NCBI GenBank assembly: GCA_035651595.1
Contig: DASRFJ010000059.1
Coordinates: forward strand, 1 to 64,000
DNA from: JAFARZ01 sp035651595
Lineage (GTDB): Bacteria > Actinomycetota > Actinomycetes > Streptosporangiales > Streptosporangiaceae
Reading direction: 5' to 3'
DNA: 64,000 bases
Part shown: positions 63,341 through 64,000 of the stretch, piece after piece
Layout: every line of letters starts with the position of its first letter
Position numbering within the stretch: the first letter of the stretch is position 1
Position numbers and translations under genes: made by a program
Notes under the pieces: generated by a model
What the model was told of the DNA's origin: nothing
The model's database searches: none
What the model saw: only the letters and a program-made list of their open reading frames with translations

Positions 63341-64000
63341 CGGGGCCAGCGGGGTCGGCGGTGCCGACGGGGGACCGCGGCGTCTGGTTCGCGCCGGGCC
63401 GCGCCAATCTGATGGGGGAGCACACCGACTACAACGACGGCTTCGTGCTCCCGTTCGCGCTGGCTCAGGGAACCACGGCGAGTGCTGTGCGGCGTTCCGA
63501 CGGGGTCCTGTCGCTGACCTCGCGGCAGGAGCCGGGTCCGGCGGTGGAGATCGCGCTTGACGACCTGGACCCGGGCTTGGTCACCGACTGGACCGCGTAC
63601 CCGGCCGGCGTCGCGTGGGCGCTGCGCGAGGCCGGCCACGACATTCCGGGCGCGACGATCACGATCGACTCCGACGTGCCGGCCGGCGCCGGCCTGTCCT
63701 CGTCGGCCGCGCTGGAGTGCGCGGTAGCGCTGGCGCTCACCGCGCTGGCGGGCCTTGATCTGCCGCGCGGCGAACTGGCCGCCATCGCCCGCCGCGCCGA
63801 GAACGAGTTCGCCGGCGTGCCCTCCGGCATCATGGATCAGTCCGCGTCGCTGCTGTGCCAGGAGGGCCACGCCCTGCTGCTCGATTGCCAGTCCCTGGAG
63901 ACAACCCAGGTCCCGTGCGACGCACGCCTGCTCGTCATCAACACCAACGCCAGGCACGAGCTGACCGCGGGAGACTACGGCGCTCGCCGGGCGGAGTGTG
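63337..64000 (+). CDS. galK: Galactokinase (3' partial)
   Basis: Phosphorylates galactose. The visible 221 residues include the galactokinase signature WFAPGRANLMGEHTDYNDGFVLPFAL (about 17-42; the usual GRVNLIGEHTDYN) and the GHMP kinase loop VPAGAGLSSSAALECAVALAL, followed by FAGVPSGIMDQSASLLCQEGHALLLDC with the catalytic Asp. ATG overlaps the galE stop by 4 nt. The gene continues beyond the window. Confidence 0.95.
   Translation, partial: MTGPAGSAVPTGDRGVWFAPGRANLMGEHTDYNDGFVLPFALAQGTTASAVRRSDGVLSLTSRQEPGPAVEIALDDLDPGLVTDWTAYPAGVAWALREAGHDIPGATITIDSDVPAGAGLSSSAALECAVALALTALAGLDLPRGELAAIARRAENEFAGVPSGIMDQSASLLCQEGHALLLDCQSLETTQVPCDARLLVINTNARHELTAGDYGARRAEC

Noticed and set aside
1..64000. 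tRNA, rRNA or origin sequences
   Set aside because: I looked for acceptor/TPsiC-like blocks, rRNA signatures and DnaA-box clusters and saw none that I could support by eye.

Overview
The window comes from a very GC-rich actinobacterium. Supporting signs are many GTG starts, 4-nt overlapping gene junctions, a mycothiol conjugate amidase, an F420-type luciferase-like oxidoreductase, an EF-P/NusB/aro block in actinobacterial order, and a MurE with the DNPR motif of meso-diaminopimelate-type walls. The genus cannot be set from sequence alone. I recognised no tRNA, rRNA, CRISPR array, prophage or intact insertion sequence.

Layout. 1-5.1 kb: the end of a membrane protein with a nuclease-like PD-(D/E)xK signature, an rsmB gene that has lost its NusB half, a DUF2786 gene, rpe, and a divergent ArsR/MFS pair. 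5.1-9.1 kb: a repeat-rich gap, an ECF sigma factor fused to a membrane/extracellular module, a HAD hydrolase and a lipoprotein. 9.1-12.6 kb: an FMN riboswitch driving ribE-ribBA-ribH, followed by hisG. 12.6-18.8 kb: an xdhC/mobA-like pair, aldose epimerase, DUF2877, a frameshifted hypothetical gene and an SseB-like gene. 18.8-26.7 kb: the shikimate block aroC-aroK-aroB-aroQ plus a second shikimate kinase, then a DinB-fold protein, an LLM oxidoreductase, an M24 peptidase, efp and nusB. 27-30.5 kb: a membrane protein, a methyltransferase, DNA polymerase IV and a DUF3040 protein. 30.5-35.5 kb (minus strand): a moxR-DUF58-transglutaminase operon. 35.6-44.2 kb: the first half of the division and cell-wall (dcw) cluster, mraZ-rsmH-ftsL-ftsI-murE-murF-mraY, which stops after mraY. 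44.3-58 kb: accessory genes, namely AhpD/MarR, DNA alkylation repair, secreted hydrolase, mca-DUF2236-ubiB, a secreted propeller protein, GNAT, a two-component system and dienelactone hydrolase. 58-64 kb: guaA, a CNNM/CBS protein and galT-galE-galK (galK runs off the end).

Genes that work together: ribE/ribBA/ribH make riboflavin under FMN feedback. The aro genes carry the shikimate pathway from 3-dehydroquinate synthase to chorismate, without AroE or AroA here. The dcw genes make and cross-link peptidoglycan precursors at the septum. The gal genes and possibly the distant galM form a Leloir pathway.

The most unusual content lies between and inside genes. (i) A palindromic family built on ATTATTGCGGACACTTACC occurs at three loci. 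(ii) A second family of about 250 bp with a central hairpin of about 80 bp also occurs at three loci; twice it sits inside a ~370-bp unit with terminal inverted repeats, and the terminal repeats differ between the two. (iii) An exact 48-bp repeat marks the truncated 5' end of rsmB and lies in frame inside murF. (iv) MraZ-type boxes with 10-bp phasing occur at mraZ and again, inverted, in front of the divergent moxR operon, suggesting shared control. Several apparent breaks in expected actinobacterial gene order fall at such repeats.
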